Shown piece after piece: positions 1 to 11,980 of a stretch of 64,000 nucleotides of DNA. The DNA comes from Sepioteuthis lessoniana (Eukaryota; Mollusca; Cephalopoda; Myopsida; Loliginidae): positions 87,454,543 through 87,518,542 of the forward strand of contig OY757904.1 of the NCBI GenBank assembly GCA_963585895.1. Reading direction: 5' to 3'. Under the pieces are notes generated by a model, which was given only the letters and a program-made list of their open reading frames with translations, had not been told where the DNA came from and did no database searches. How positions within the stretch are numbered: position 1 is the stretch's first letter; each line of letters opens with the position of its first letter. Position numbers and translations under genes: made by a program.

Positions 1-821
1 CTACTTCTGTCAGTCATTTTTAACTATAATATTTAACTTGTCAAGGATTTTGGCCTTTTCTGACTAGAGCTAGCTCTTAATTTATACTTGTCACTATGAA
101 AAGACTTAAATAATTACTCATCTAGCAAATGCTTTCATTCTTATATTTGGATCAGAAAGCAAGAACTTTGATCTTGATTGTATTAAAAAAACTTTTGAAT
201 TATAAATTGTTAGATATTAGAACAAACATCTAAAACACTAAATTTGAGCCAAAGCTAGTTTAAGTATTGAGCATTTCTTTAATAGTCATAAGATAAAATT
301 GTTTCTGCAAAATGAAATTGATTAATGCAGTTACTTTTTACTCTGAAACCTTGCTGAAAAAGCTGCAGCAGAATAGGTGCCAAGATTTAAATGTTCAACT
401 TGACCACAATGAACTTATAGAAAAGTTTCCCTGTATTCTAAAATTCAAGTCTTCTCTAATTTGAATAATTCAGGAAGCTTAAATAATACTTAAATTTCCT
501 CTGCAATGACGGTGACCTTGAATATTTAAAAGCTGAGAATTTGATTTGATCACTTGAAGTTGTTGCTCAAGATTTTTCATTAAGTTTTGTTTTTATCCTT
601 TCAGTGGACATGCTGTGCGGTTTGTTTGTTTTTTTTTGCAATATTTCATTTGATAAAATCTGACTGGAATCTAAATAGTATTTATAAAAAGTATACCTTT
701 TTATTCAGATGAACACTAATTTGAGTAAAGACTAATTGCTACATTATGGCTTCACAAAACTTAAGTATCCTTTGTTCTGCGAAGAATCTTCAGATTAATG
801 CCTTTTATTTTTTATCTTAAG

Positions 822-935
822 GTTGGGTTCCCAGCTGGTGTGGTGAACATTATACCTGGATATGGGCCAACAGCTGGTGCTGCCATCTCTAACCACAAAG
901 AGATTAATAAAGTAGCTTTTACTGGGTCTACTGAG
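822..935 (+). CDS. ALDH1A: ALDH exon a (VGFPAGVVN...FTGSTE)
   Basis: 114 nt, 38 codons in phase 0. The acceptor AG is at 820-821 and the donor GT at 936-937. It encodes the GFPAGVVN...GYGPTAG segment and the FTGSTE nucleotide-binding motif. Confidence 0.93.
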
Positions 936-3900
936 GTAAATATTTATAAATCACATCAGAAATGTGCATTTTTTTTCTTTTTCTGGTTTTTACTCGATTG
1001 TTCAAATACTCATCTGGTATGACAAACTGCATCAAATACTCCATCTATGGCTTTAGTTCTGGAGATTGTAGTCACCCCTTTCTTTGCTGTTTTCTCTGAT
1101 CCACTCTCTATCTAGGTGGTAGTAGCTGATAGGGTCTCATCTAGCTGAATTAGTCTGTTTGAAAATTATTAGTATTAAATTGAATATATGAAACCATATT
1201 GTTTGCAAATGGCTCATTCAATTGGAATATCATAATTGCTTGTAAAAATGACCTTGAATAACCCAACAAGGGTTAGCTGCTATAAAAGAAACCAACATTT
1301 GTGGCAGAATGCTGCTGCAATGAATCTCGCAAATCAGTTTCTCAACGATATTAAGGCTTGTGCTTGTCAATACGAGTGCTTCTTTTTCCTCGTTTCCTTT
1401 CCTTTTCCTTCCCTCCTCTCTTTCCTTCAAGTTTTAACAGACTCCATGCGTATTCATCAGTTGATTCACCGAGAAAAAATGACACCTTCTAGCCGTCACC
1501 GTGCGTTTATATGCTCGCCTGATCTCGAAAGAATTTGTATACGTGCACATTGACTCTCGTTGGTTCGAGATCACCCAACGTTACATATAGTGCTTGAAGC
1601 AGCCATGTTTCTTGCTTTTACTCTACAGGCCAGACACGTCTGTGCATGCTTTGAATTTCCAGGTACGTTGCATCCATTACATTCAAATGCAGAACCTTTC
1701 TAAGGTTAAACTGAAACCATTCAAATAGTCTTAGATCTCTGACCTCCTATACTTGTTGCATTTATAGCTGATGTCTTTGATTTGCAACTTTAAAATAAGT
1801 TTACAGCTCATTGGCTATTTTATTTTGGGTCTTTATCCATATAACTAAAATTCAATATTTATGAAGACTAATTTTTTTAGTATTGAGAAAGTAATTCTTA
1901 CTAAAATTGTTTGTAGTTAAAACTTTGAATTTTATAATCTATGAAATTTAATGTTAATATAAATTTAGCTATGAATTTGCTTAGTCTGACAAAACATTCT
2001 GGGAAGGGTAACTTGGGCTTTTTCTGAAAAGTCAACCTAATCTTAAGCTTAGTTAATAGATATTGAACTTAGGTAATTTTGTGTGACGTGGTATGCAACA
2101 GAGGGAAGGGGCGGTCAATTCCCCTACCCTTCTGTGTTTGAATCAACGGGCACTAAGACTGACCGTTAAAATGATGTAGGAATGGAGGTCAGCTCCCTGC
2201 ACTTGGACCTGCATTCTGTTGAATAAAGAAAGGAATCCAGGTCGCTTGGGTATCATGACTGGATGGAATAGTGGGAGAAAGTCAAATGATTGGCCCATAG
2301 ACCCTTAGTGCCAAAATGCAATTTTTCCATTAGAGAAATTTGGAAAAGAATCTTCAGTCTTTGTACAGAAGTCAGCAGAAAAGACGCTGATTCAGCCAAC
2401 TCTGGGAATGTCACTCGCCTGTAAAAAGAAAGGAACCTGAACATTAAACCTGTAAAAGATAAGTACAATTTAATCTGTTTTCCTTCTACCCTTCCTACAT
2501 ATTGGAAAGTTATGTACTCAAAAAGAAACTGAAAAGATTCTATTTCGTCAATAGTAAATTAGTGAATGAACTTTATATGCTTCATTCTGGCGACTTAGAC
2601 TTTTTTTCAAGTAAACGGAAAGAAAGAAAAGGACTGGTTAGACATTTGTTTGATACTTCCTGTTGGCTTAATATTGCTGGTATTTTAAAGAGAAAAGAAC
2701 CGTTTCTTGTATCTTATCATTATTTGTTTGGTCATCACCTATTAAAACGTGTTTTTTAAATGCACCCTTGTTGAAATCTTTTATTTCCTCATCAATGCGT
2801 ATCTGTTTCAGCCTTGTATTGCTTTTGTTAATTCTCGCTAAACGTCTTATTGCCACTGTAATACATTACAAGGGAATTTTCGAAATTTGACTACAGTTAA
2901 TATTTTCTAACCTTGAAGTCAGATTTTTCCGCTATCTGAGGGGGTATGAAGACAAAGGACTTGGTGGTGTGTGTGAAAGTGAATTGGTACCCCCCTTACC
3001 AGCATCTGGGATCAGCCTATCCCCAAATTAACCCAAACATTATTTGCCAGTTTACCATATGCCCAAAACAGGAGTCTTGACTGGGACTTATTTTGCGGAG
3101 GGTCAAGTGCCAGACTACCCTCTACGTCACATGCACATAAAATGGACTCTCATCCTGGGATAATTATTTATGCAGCATCACATTATGGCATATCAACTCT
3201 TTAGTTAATGACAAACCTTGTTTTATACATGTCATTATTTTTTAAATGAGCACCCAATTAGTCATGAAAATACTAAAATCTATTTGATCCATTGAGACCC
3301 TAACAGGTATTACCACTCTGGGTCAGTGGAGCTGGGAGTAATGGCAATGAAGGGGTACTCCATTCTCCAAATCTCCAGAAATAGAATCTTGCTTAGATTT
3401 TGTCACACCAAGACATTTAGGGTGGGGTCTTACCCTTCTGTAGAGGCCGAGTTTGACTGGGCTGTTTTGTGATTTTATTTTTTTTTTTATTTTTTCAATT
3501 ATTTGGTTATTTTTGTTGATACTGATGAGATCCTCTAGGCATATAGTGGAATGAGACTCTACCTCCTGTGGACTGAATAAAAAGTTAAACTTAAAATATT
3601 CAGGTGATGCTAGAAGACTGGAAAGTACTGTGATCAAAGTGAATTGGTTAATTTTGACACGAGTACAATACTGTTAATGATTAGGAAGACAAGTATAAAT
3701 ATCATTTGAATTAGGTGATTTAAATGAATTCTACTGATAACTTAATTTCTTGATTTGGTGTATTCAACTTTTGGGATTAAGTCATCCTAAACCTTTTGAA
3801 TAAGACTTTTGTAAAAGTTGATGTATTGCAACTTTTTCTTTTAGATTGGTCAACTTATAATGCAAGCTGCAGCAACTTCCAACCTGAAAAGGTGCTCTCT

Positions 3901-6900
3901 GGAACTTGGTGGCAAGAGTCCAAATGTTATTTTTGCAGATGCTGACAGTAAGCTAAAACTCTCCTCAAAATCTCTGTAAATGATTCTTTTCATTTGCTTG
4001 TTTCCTATAGCGTTAATGGTTAACACTAGATATGTGAACTCTAGATCTTTTCTAGAAGTATGTGTAAAGAAGGCTGCTCTTACTGCTCAATTTTTAGAAA
4101 AATCATGAATCTGATAGAAGTTGCTCATTAAGGTTGTCAAAAAGGACAATGGTAATCATGTATACCAAGTATTAGGCATAGACTTGCTATTTCATACAGC
4201 AGGATTTTGCTATTTCATACAGCAGGATTTTGTACATGAATTTAAAGCAAATGTTGCTAGATTTGAAAATCTCTCCCTCTCCCTCTTCTGTAATATAGCT
4301 ACTCCATTAATTTTTCTCTTAATACTTATTTATTCTCTTAATACTTATTTATTCTCTTAATACTTATTTATTCTCTTAATACTTATTTATTCTCTTATAC
4401 TTATTTATTCTCTTATACTTATTTATTCTCTTATACTTATTTATTCTCTTATACTTATTTATTCTCTTATACTTATTTATTCTCTTATACTTATTTATTC
4501 TCTTATACTTATTTATTCTCTTATACTTATTTATTCTCTTATACTTATTTATTCTCTTATACTTATTTATTCTCTTATACTTATTTATTCTCTTATACTT
4601 ATTTATTCTCTTATACTTATTTATTCTCTTATACTTATTTATTCTCTTATACTTATTTATTCTCTTATACTTATTTATTCTCTTATACTTATTTATTCTC
4701 TTATACTTATTTATTCTCTTATACTTATTTATTCTCTTATACTTATTTATTCTCTTATACTTATTTATTCTCTTATACTTATTTATTCTCTTATACTTAT
4801 TTATTCTCTTATACTTATTTATTCTCTTATACTTATTTATTCTCTTATACTTATTTATTCTCTTATACTTATTTATTCTCTTATACTTATTTATTCTCTT
4901 ATACTTATTTATTCTCTTATACTTATTTATTCTCTTATACTTATTTATTCTCTTATACTTATTTATTCTCTTATACTTATTTATTCTCTTATACTTATTT
5001 ATTCCATTTGTAGTCCAATCTATGACTTTCAGATGAAGTTAATTGCAAAGCCTTATAAATCTTGGTCCTTTATTCTTGCCAAAAGTTTCTTAACCAGATC
5101 CTTATTGTCATAAGATTAAAAATTCTATATTTTGCCACTAAAATTGAAATTTCTTTACAGTTGATCTTGCAGTTGAAGAAGCTCATGAAGCAGTTATGAC
5201 CAACATGGGACAGTGTTGTGTAGCTGGCTCTCGTACTTATGTGCAAGATACTATTTATGATGAATTTGTCAAGAAGAGTGCAGAACGAGCAAAACGCAGG
5301 AAGGTTGGAGATCCATTTGATCTTTCAACTGAAAATGGGCCGCAGGTGACTTTTTAAAGAAAATTCTTGTTGCAAAAACTTGCTTGTAACTGCTTTCAGT
5401 GACAATAGAATTATAAAGACTATCAGATTTGGATAGTTGTTGGGTAAAAATTCTTTATCAAATAAAATGTTAAAAATCTTATAAATATTAAAATTATCTA
5501 AGGTTTCACTTAGTTTCTAATTTTTAAAACAATTAGACCTGATGGAAAGAAATACAAAATGTCTTCAATTAAACTAAAATAGTTGTCTTATTTTAATTTT
5601 CTACAAGAATTTGGCTTTTTATGGCCACTTGTTTTATTTTCACCTTGTATCTTTGTTTTTCTATTCTGTTAATGAATTGGAATTTTAGTTTTGTCAAATA
5701 CACTTTAAATTTTTTTTCTGACATTAGAGAAAAACTTCAAACTATGACTTAATTTTGTCATCTGTGCCATAAGTAAAATAGTCTACAAAATTCTAAGAAT
5801 TTGCATGAATTCTTTAGAAGCAGACAATGAAGCTATTTTATGCTGAAAAACTCATTATTTATCAGTTTATTAGAAAAAATCAACTTGGATATTACTTTAG
5901 AATTGCCATTTCGAGGCTTGTCTTGTTTTCCCCTTCCTTTTGATTTAGGTCACTTAAACAAAATCTCCTGCATTGTTAAACAATTGTGCTTTGTCTGAGA
6001 AACCAAAACCTACAAATAGCTTATACCAGGTTGTAGGAGAGAGTATATACTTTATTTTATATCAAACATATATTCATTAGTCTTCCATATTTCTTCCTCA
6101 TCCAGTTCAGACATGTCAGTTTGACAATTTTAGTCCTTGCATATAGGATAAGCAAGAGTTCCATGATTGCAAAAAATTTGTCCTTTTGAATTTTATGACT
6201 CCTTTCAATAAGATTTGCATAATATGGCTTGACTACAAGGCATTGATCTGAAATCATATAAATCAAATTTGTTGGTTGAAATGTGTAGTTAAGATTGTTT
6301 CACATTGGAAGTGTCCTTACCATAATCAGATTTTATGCAAAATTACCTGATTTGAATGATGGACTTAAATTTTTATATTCAAAGTAACCTGGAGAATCTT
6401 TGTTCACTTGATAAGTTTTGCTTAATCTGAACAGATTTAAGTTGCTTACAGGACCTACTGTATAGCTTCCATCTAATTACTCAACTTGGAAGACCATTGG
6501 AAACTAGTGCTCTAAGCATGACTTAACCACATACCAAGATGATATTCAGTTAATTACTTCTGTAACATTACATCAGTCACAGCACCATCATGAATATCAG
6601 GTGTTACATTATGCATACAGATATGGCTAAGGATGTTATATTTTGCAAAGTACAAAGCAACTCGTGTGGGTGGCTGGCTTTTTTTTTTTCTAAAGAAAAA
6701 TTTGACTGCAACAGTTCTTACTGAATCGGTCATTGAAACGTGAAAGATAGAATTACTTTTCTCATAGAAACGGTGAGATTCATTGGTTATAGATGAAACG
6801 AAAATACAACTTCATTTCTTCATGCTGTTCCCAGAGGGCCTTAATCTAAACTCAATAGACTCTCCAACTCAGAACTCTAAATTAACTGCCTGCTAAAAAT

Positions 6901-7968
6901 CTCACTGCTAATAATTATTCTCAATTGATAACAAGTCATTAACTTTTAGTGTTGTCATCTTAAGTCAGCCAACATTGCATTCAATTTGTTTATTTTTAAC
7001 ATCCTGTCTCTCTATGGAGTTCAAAACTTTTGACAGGCTGGCTATTATCCTATGAACCCATGGTTCATAGGATGACTTTTGAATGTGACTTGCACTTCAA
7101 CTTGGATTTTTGCTAGTTACAATTTATTATTACAAATAAAATTACCATCCTTAATATTACATTTCAGATTTTAAAATGTCTTACCAAATTTTTAATCTGT
7201 CCAGATAGATAAGATGCAGCTTGACAAGATCCTTGACCTAATCAAGAGTGGTCAGAATGAAGGTGCTAACTTAATGTGTGGTGGCATCAGAAAAGGGGAT
7301 AAAGGTTATTTTGTGGAACCAACAGTATTTGCTAATGTTGCTGATAACATGAGGATTGCTAAAGAGGAGGTAAGCAAAACAAGTACTTTTTACCAAATAT
7401 TTTCTTGTTCAAAGCTGAACTTATTTTTATTTAGCACTAATATTCAATTCTAATTAGATATTGAATACTCACAAATGCATTTAAAATTGACTTAGGAACA
7501 GGAAGTAAGCAAAGCTACAAATTTATTTCTTTAAACTGCTTACAGATAAACTTACAACATTGATAATTTCTATGGAAAGTAGTTACAAATACTTAGTCAT
7601 GGCTGTTTTTTCTGAAAATATTTATACTGTTTATGGGGAGGGTTAATAACTACTCGGATATTTAGAATCTAGTTTGCAAGTAGATGTCTTGGTGTATGCA
7701 AGGGAAGTAACTCGTCTTTAGTAAACTGTTTAAGCCGTTTAAACTCTTCAAAATCTAAGTGATCCTAGAGACAAAACATGGCTTAGAAAAATTAGTTAAA
7801 AATACCATAAATGAAATTAAATGATTCTGCAAAGTTAGAAATTTACCAACTTGTTTATTTTCCATTTTGTTCAATTTGGTCTAGAAACAACCTACAAAAC
7901 TATTCCTAAATTAAATTCTGGACTTGGGATGTTCCAGTTGACAAAATATAGCAATACAAAATGAAGAC

Positions 7969-8011
<43 letters not shown>

Positions 8012-8392
8012 GATCTTTGGCCCAGTTCAGCAAATAATCAAATTCCATGACATTGAAGAAGTAATTGAGCGTGCTAATTCAACCCACTATGGACTCGGTG
8101 CTGCTATTTTTACCAATGATATTAATAAGGCCATGACCTTTACTAGTGCTGTGGAAGCTGGTACTGTTTGGTAAGTCTTTTTATTACAAGAGAAGCCTAA
8201 CTTGTATAAAAAATCTTTTTGTAAAATATTTTTACAGCTTAAATATCTTATTACAGCCTATACAATTGAAGAATTGATTCTTTGTTGCATTTTGAAAGTT
8301 TACACCTTTTTTAGAGTTCATTATCTAACCTATGAAACTGATAACTTTGATTACCTGTTGTTTAAGATCTATGTAGATAAGACTATTTTTAT

Positions 8393-8431
<39 letters not shown>

Positions 8432-10054
8432 ATAAACTTAATGTATACATAAGTAAACCTTTACATTGTTTAAAATCAATTAGTTTATCCTGCTGGAAAC
8501 TTTGATGCAAGCCTCTGAAAAATACCTATAGTACTTTTTCTTTCTTCTCTGTAACTGAAGTCTTAAATTTTTTTTTTTTTTTTTTTTTTAAATATACATT
8601 TTGAATTTAACTTCTGTTTCTTAGGGTAAATGTCTATGATGCAGTTTTCCCACAGTCACCTTTTGGAGGATTCAAAATGTCAGGAATCGGAAGAGAATTG
8701 TAAGCATATTTCTTACTAGTTTGTTTTCAAACAAGATTATCTAATAACCCTCATTAGGTAGAGCTGATAAGTCGAATGTTGCTCAAATAATTACTGACTG
8801 TTTTTCTGGAATTGGTGTGTTGCTACCATGGAGTCTTAAGTCAGGCTTGTTGTGGTTAAACTGTTTAGCCCATTTGTAAACTTTTATACAAAATGCTTAT
8901 TTATACACATCACATTTCACATGGTTTCAGCTCAGTCAGTTGGAGCTGTAGGATATGCTGAGGGGTAAAACCAGACCCCCTCACCACCACCATTGTCCTG
9001 GATATGATATCCAACCATCTGATGGTGTGGCTCCAGTCTTGAAGCTCTGGAAATAGGGTACTGCTTCATTACTATTACTCCCAGACCCACTTTTACCTGG
9101 GGACAATATCTCCTAAGGTCCTATCTATGGATCAAATTGAAATTTATTATGTTAGTAATAATTTTGTGTATACATACCTGGAGTGCTTTCCCCCCTTGAA
9201 ATATCTTGGATTAAAATAGTCATTAAACCAATTCCAAATGAATGTGGTGCATACTTAAAGAAAATTTGAGATTTCCTTTGTTTGAAGTATCCTTGTTAAA
9301 GTAAAATTGCCAAAATGCTATAGATTAGTTTCATCTTAACTAAGTTATGAATATCCTTACTCTTGACTTTTAACTAGATTAGCATTTCATTGTTTCAGGG
9401 GAGAGTATGGCTTGCAGGAGTATACTGAAATAAAGAATGTGAGTATAACAATTTTGAATGTTGACTTTTTACTAAACAAAGCATTAAAGTTATTAAGAGC
9501 TATATCTCTTGTTAGTTCGTCTTCTTGCATTAAAGACTTTAAAATATTAAATCGGCTTATTTTTATAAGAGTATTGTGCATATTTTTCTTTGAGGGATTT
9601 AATCTTAATTACTCAAAACAAACTCTCTACTTCATTTAATTCAAGATTTAGCACATAGGATGCCTTAAATCTTTCCCCTTGGAGTATTAGCTCTATCTGA
9701 TTGAACTTAACATTCTAATTTTTTTGCACCACTTGATCCTTATCCCTTCAAATACTCTGTACATGAGCTTAGAAAAATCCCAAAATTAAGCTTTGGTTTT
9801 CAAACTGTTTTTATGATGTCAATATTTGAAAATTATTCTATTAAAGTGAAGCATCTCTTTGCTCAATATTGGGCTACAGTTTAACTTGAGCTTAACTTGA
9901 TGATTAGTGTTTAGAATTATTACTGCCTGTAAGATTTAGAACTTAAAATTACTTGCTTGAAAACTTATATTTACATGATTTGTATTTAAGGTTTGACTGA
10001 TTGTATTTTTGTTTTTAATAGGTGGTAATTCGAATTCCTCAGAAAAATTCCTGA
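822..10054 (+). CDS. ALDH1A: ALDH1A-like aldehyde dehydrogenase, 3' eight exons (5' part lies outside the window)
   Basis: NAD(P)+-dependent oxidation of aldehydes to acids; ALDH1A members act on retinal and other aldehydes in the cytosol as tetramers (family knowledge). Exons 822-935, 3845-3947, 5161-5345, 7205-7369, 8013-8170, 8625-8699, 9399-9438 and 10022-10054 have AG/GT borders and join in one frame of 873 nt (290 aa plus stop). This matches roughly the last 290 residues of a ~500-aa family member. Visible motifs in order: FTGSTE (cofactor fold), LELGGKSP with the general-base Glu, GQCC with the catalytic Cys, EEIFGPV across the exon 4/5 join, PFGGFKMSG, and the C-terminus [19 protein letters not shown] and EYTE favour ALDH1A over ALDH2. 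The catalytic Cys is kept, unlike cephalopod omega-crystallins, so an active enzyme is likely. Confidence 0.95.
936..3844 (+). other. ALDH intron with one interspersed repeat
   Basis: About 2.9 kb of A+T-rich intron. It contains a copy of repeat R1 at its 3' end (3288-3440) and G+C-richer unassigned patches near 2090-2250 and 2930-3130 that look like old repeats. No coding exon was seen between the flanking ALDH exons. Confidence 0.6.
3288..3440 (+). repeat. Interspersed repeat R1, copy 1
   Basis: Shares an order of short blocks (CTAACAGGT, CACTCTGGGTCAG, GCAATGAAGGGG, a TCCA/CC run, then GGGTGGGGTCTTA) with 44270-44430 on the same strand and with the reverse complement of 8935-9150. No tRNA-like promoter or coding capacity was seen. 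Probably a short non-autonomous element of unknown class. Confidence 0.6.
3845..3947 (+). CDS. ALDH1A: ALDH exon b (general-base Glu exon)
   Basis: 103 nt, ending in phase 1. It follows a TTTCTTTTAG acceptor and precedes a GTAAGC donor. It encodes [21 protein letters not shown], whose E in LELGG is the conserved catalytic general base. Confidence 0.93.
4314..5004 (+). repeat. Tandem array of 18-19 bp units in an ALDH intron
   Basis: The first ~4 units are 19 bp (TTCTCTTAATACTTATTTA). About 34 more are 18 bp, with one A lost (TTCTCTTATACTTATTTA), and look identical by eye. The array fills most of the intron between exons b and c and ends about 155 bp before the exon c acceptor. Confidence 0.95.
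5161..5345 (+). CDS. ALDH1A: ALDH exon c (catalytic Cys exon)
   Basis: 185 nt. It begins with two bases that complete an Ile codon. It encodes [15 protein letters not shown], where the second Cys of GQCC is the family nucleophile, then [13 protein letters not shown] and ENGPQ. The family usually has NQGQCC, so the Met before GQCC is a mild oddity. Confidence 0.93.
7205..7369 (+). CDS. ALDH1A: ALDH exon d
   Basis: 165 nt in phase 0 with a GTAAGC donor. It encodes [16 protein letters not shown], then [12 protein letters not shown] and MRIAKEE, in close agreement with ALDH1A spacing. Confidence 0.93.
7974..8010 (+). repeat. (CT)n microsatellite forming the exon e polypyrimidine tract
   Basis: A run of CT dinucleotides with one interrupting TA ends in CTAG immediately before exon e, so length changes here alter the splice acceptor's pyrimidine tract directly. 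Confidence 0.9.
8013..8170 (+). CDS. ALDH1A: ALDH exon e
   Basis: 158 nt, ending TG to complete a Trp codon in the next exon. It encodes [11 protein letters not shown], then [18 protein letters not shown] and VEAGTV. Its acceptor is fed directly by a long (CT)n tract. Confidence 0.93.
8396..8427 (+). repeat. Poly-T tract in an ALDH intron
   Basis: An uninterrupted run of about 31 T residues. A second T-run of roughly 22 lies at 8569-8590 upstream of exon f. Either could be the tail of a minus-strand retroposon or simple expansion. Confidence 0.85.
8625..8699 (+). CDS. ALDH1A: ALDH exon f
   Basis: 75 nt. It encodes [21 protein letters not shown] then IGREL, the conserved cofactor-side loop. 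It starts after TTTCTTAG and ends before GTAAGC. Confidence 0.93.
8935..9150 (-). repeat. Interspersed repeat R1, copy 2 (inverted)
   Basis: Read on the minus strand it gives TTTGATCCATAGATAGGACC, GGGTCTGGGAGTAAT and CATATCCAGGAC, matching R1 copies 1 and 3. It lies in an ALDH intron, opposite in orientation to copy 1. Confidence 0.55.
9399..9438 (+). CDS. ALDH1A: ALDH exon g
   Basis: 40 nt. It encodes [13 protein letters not shown], the conserved segment just before the C-terminal strand. The acceptor is TTTCAG and the donor GTGAGT. Confidence 0.92.
10022..10054 (+). CDS. ALDH1A: ALDH terminal coding exon with stop
   Basis: 33 nt encoding [10 protein letters not shown] and TGA. The -PQKNS end is the usual terminus of class 1/2 aldehyde dehydrogenases. 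About 170 bp of 3' UTR follows. Confidence 0.93.
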   Translation: MVIRIPQKNS

Positions 10055-10225
10055 GCTGTCCATTTTAGACTTTCTGAAGATTTTCAGGTTAATGACGATT
10101 CTGTCACTTCTCATTCCACTGATAAATTGATACTGCTGAAGTCTTTGCTACAGTCATTAAGTAATGAGGCAATGTATTGTCTGCCAATTAAAGTGTTTCT
10201 ATAATCTCTTAATGTCCTGTAATTA

Positions 10226-10231
10226 AATAAA
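10226..10231 (+). terminator. Polyadenylation signal of the ALDH gene
   Basis: A canonical AATAAA hexamer lies about 170 bp after the TGA stop in A+T-rich 3' UTR. No nearer hexamer is apparent, so cleavage probably occurs within the next ~30 bp. Confidence 0.75.
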
Positions 10232-10349
10232 AAATTTTCTCAAATATTGTCTTAAATTTATTCCATAGCTTGACAAACTGGGATTAAGATCAGAAATTAG
10301 TCTTTGGATATTGAAACTCATACTTTTAAAGGAAAATGCAATGCCCCTC

Positions 10350-11280
10350 CTTTATTCTTCACTTATAACAGTACCAATAGTGGTGCACTGGAATGATTGC
10401 CACTAAACATGATGGATCAAAGCAGATCTTCACATCTAATGGCATTGAACAAAGCAGTGAAGAGATCCTGCCAAGGAAGTGTTGAACTTGGCCAAACTTA
10501 ATCAGGTCATTATCTAAGATGGTTTGAGAGGTGGAAAGGTAAGTGGCCATACAGCTGTTATTTCATGGGATGTGGCTTCCAGGATTTGTTTATGGCATGT
10601 AGCATTCTTGTGCAGTTCCCATCAAGCTTTTTAATAGGTTATTGATCATATGGAAGTCTGATCTATCCAATCAATAGCAGCTCATGTCTTTGTGAGATGC
10701 ATATTGACATCACTTTCAGTAGATGAGAAATGCCATTTGTCCATTTACAGTTACTGCAGGATAGCATCTGCTTCTTGCCTTTCTTAGTGTAATGCCAGTT
10801 TCTTTTAGAGCTATCGAAGTAAAGAGTTGAGGCAGATTATAAATATGGAGCTAATGTGTCTCCTTGCAGAACTGCAACAATGTCAGTCTTGATCCAGTCT
10901 GTCAAATTTTGACTTTTGTGTTTCTGAAGAGCATCATTATGGCTGTAACAGTTTCTTTAGGGAGACCATAAGCTAGAACTATTTGCTCATCTTCCCTCTA
11001 TGTATGGAATCAAATGCTCTGGAGAAATCAGCTGACAAGTGTTGATTCAAGATTTTTGTGCAAACTCCTAATTTGACAGACTGTTAGAATTGCTTTACCC
11101 AAAAAATTTTCTGATATTTTTATTTTTATTCCCCCCCCCCAAAAAAAAAACTTACCAATTTGTTCAATGGAATTATAAACCTTAGCTGCTAAAGTCGTGC
11201 CTCTAGTTCTTGGTGATTCCAAGTCGCCTTTCTTAGAGAAGAGTGCAGCCTTTTGTCAATACCTGGTTTGATATATATTA
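10350..11280 (-). mobile_element. LINE remnant, family X (reverse transcriptase to C-terminal end)
   Basis: Minus-strand frames read ADFSRAFDSIHR, then YGLPKETVTAIMMLFRNTKV, DWIKTDIVAVLQGDTLAP, and later LDGNCTRML, NKSWKPHPM and QLYGHLP. This is the order of a widespread LINE family whose downstream part reads ...KKLDGNYTRML...NKSWRQHP...QLYGHLP. The copy is compressed and shifts frame repeatedly. Clade not assigned. It starts just beyond the ALDH polyadenylation site. Confidence 0.75.
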
Positions 11281-11980
11281 GTGTTGCAAATTTAAAGTAA
11301 TAAGAATTTCTTTTCTCCCAAGAATGCATGGGAGTGTATGTTCTGACCAACTGTCAAGTAAAAACTTATTTGGGCAGTCTCAAATAGACATTAAACAAGT
11401 GTCCTCAAATATAGGAAGTGTTTTTTTTTTGTTTTTTTAAAAACCCAAAAGTATGCCATTGAGGAATAACAAGTTACTTAGAATGACATTAGTGAATTCT
11501 CTGGTCTGATGACTGTCTAAATGTCTTAACAGGAATTCAAATCCCAAGATATGCCACAATCATAAAGATCTGACAAATGGACTTGATCTCTAAAGATATC
11601 TCTATGATTAAAGTAATGTTAGTGTTTTTGTGTATATTTGTGCTGTCAAGGGTTATTTATGTGGTATAGAATTTATGGGCAGGTAATAAAAATTGTTAGG
11701 GTTTGCAATAATGTAACATAGTCTCTGCATTATAAGCACCCATCAGTATTGTCAATGTGAAAAAATACCTGTGTGGAGGTATTTATGGTTGGTGTTTCTG
11801 TTGTATAATTAGTAAGGTGTTGGCAATGACTGCTGGATGTGTGGCAATAAGATGTTGGAGAAACATGGGATATGGTGAAATGACAAGTTATATACTACCC
11901 TTCATCCACATTTTTCTTAAGTAGAGGAATTATATTGTAAATCTGGTTGCTGGTTTGATCTCCAGTGATGGAGATCATGT
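11281..11980. other. Unassigned repeat-like stretch before the hammerhead
   Basis: About 700 bp without a gene. No clear coding segment, terminal repeat or promoter was recognised. It may be the body of the element that carries the hammerhead motif. Confidence 0.4.

Noticed and set aside
4314-5004. Regular repeats that could suggest a CRISPR-like array
   Set aside because: Units are directly adjacent without unique spacers and lie in a spliced eukaryotic intron. It is a minisatellite.
7047-7073. Perfect 12-bp hairpin in an ALDH intron (ATCCTATGAACC/GGTTCATAGGAT)
   Set aside because: Real but short, and without any context suggesting a function; such dyads are expected at this scale.
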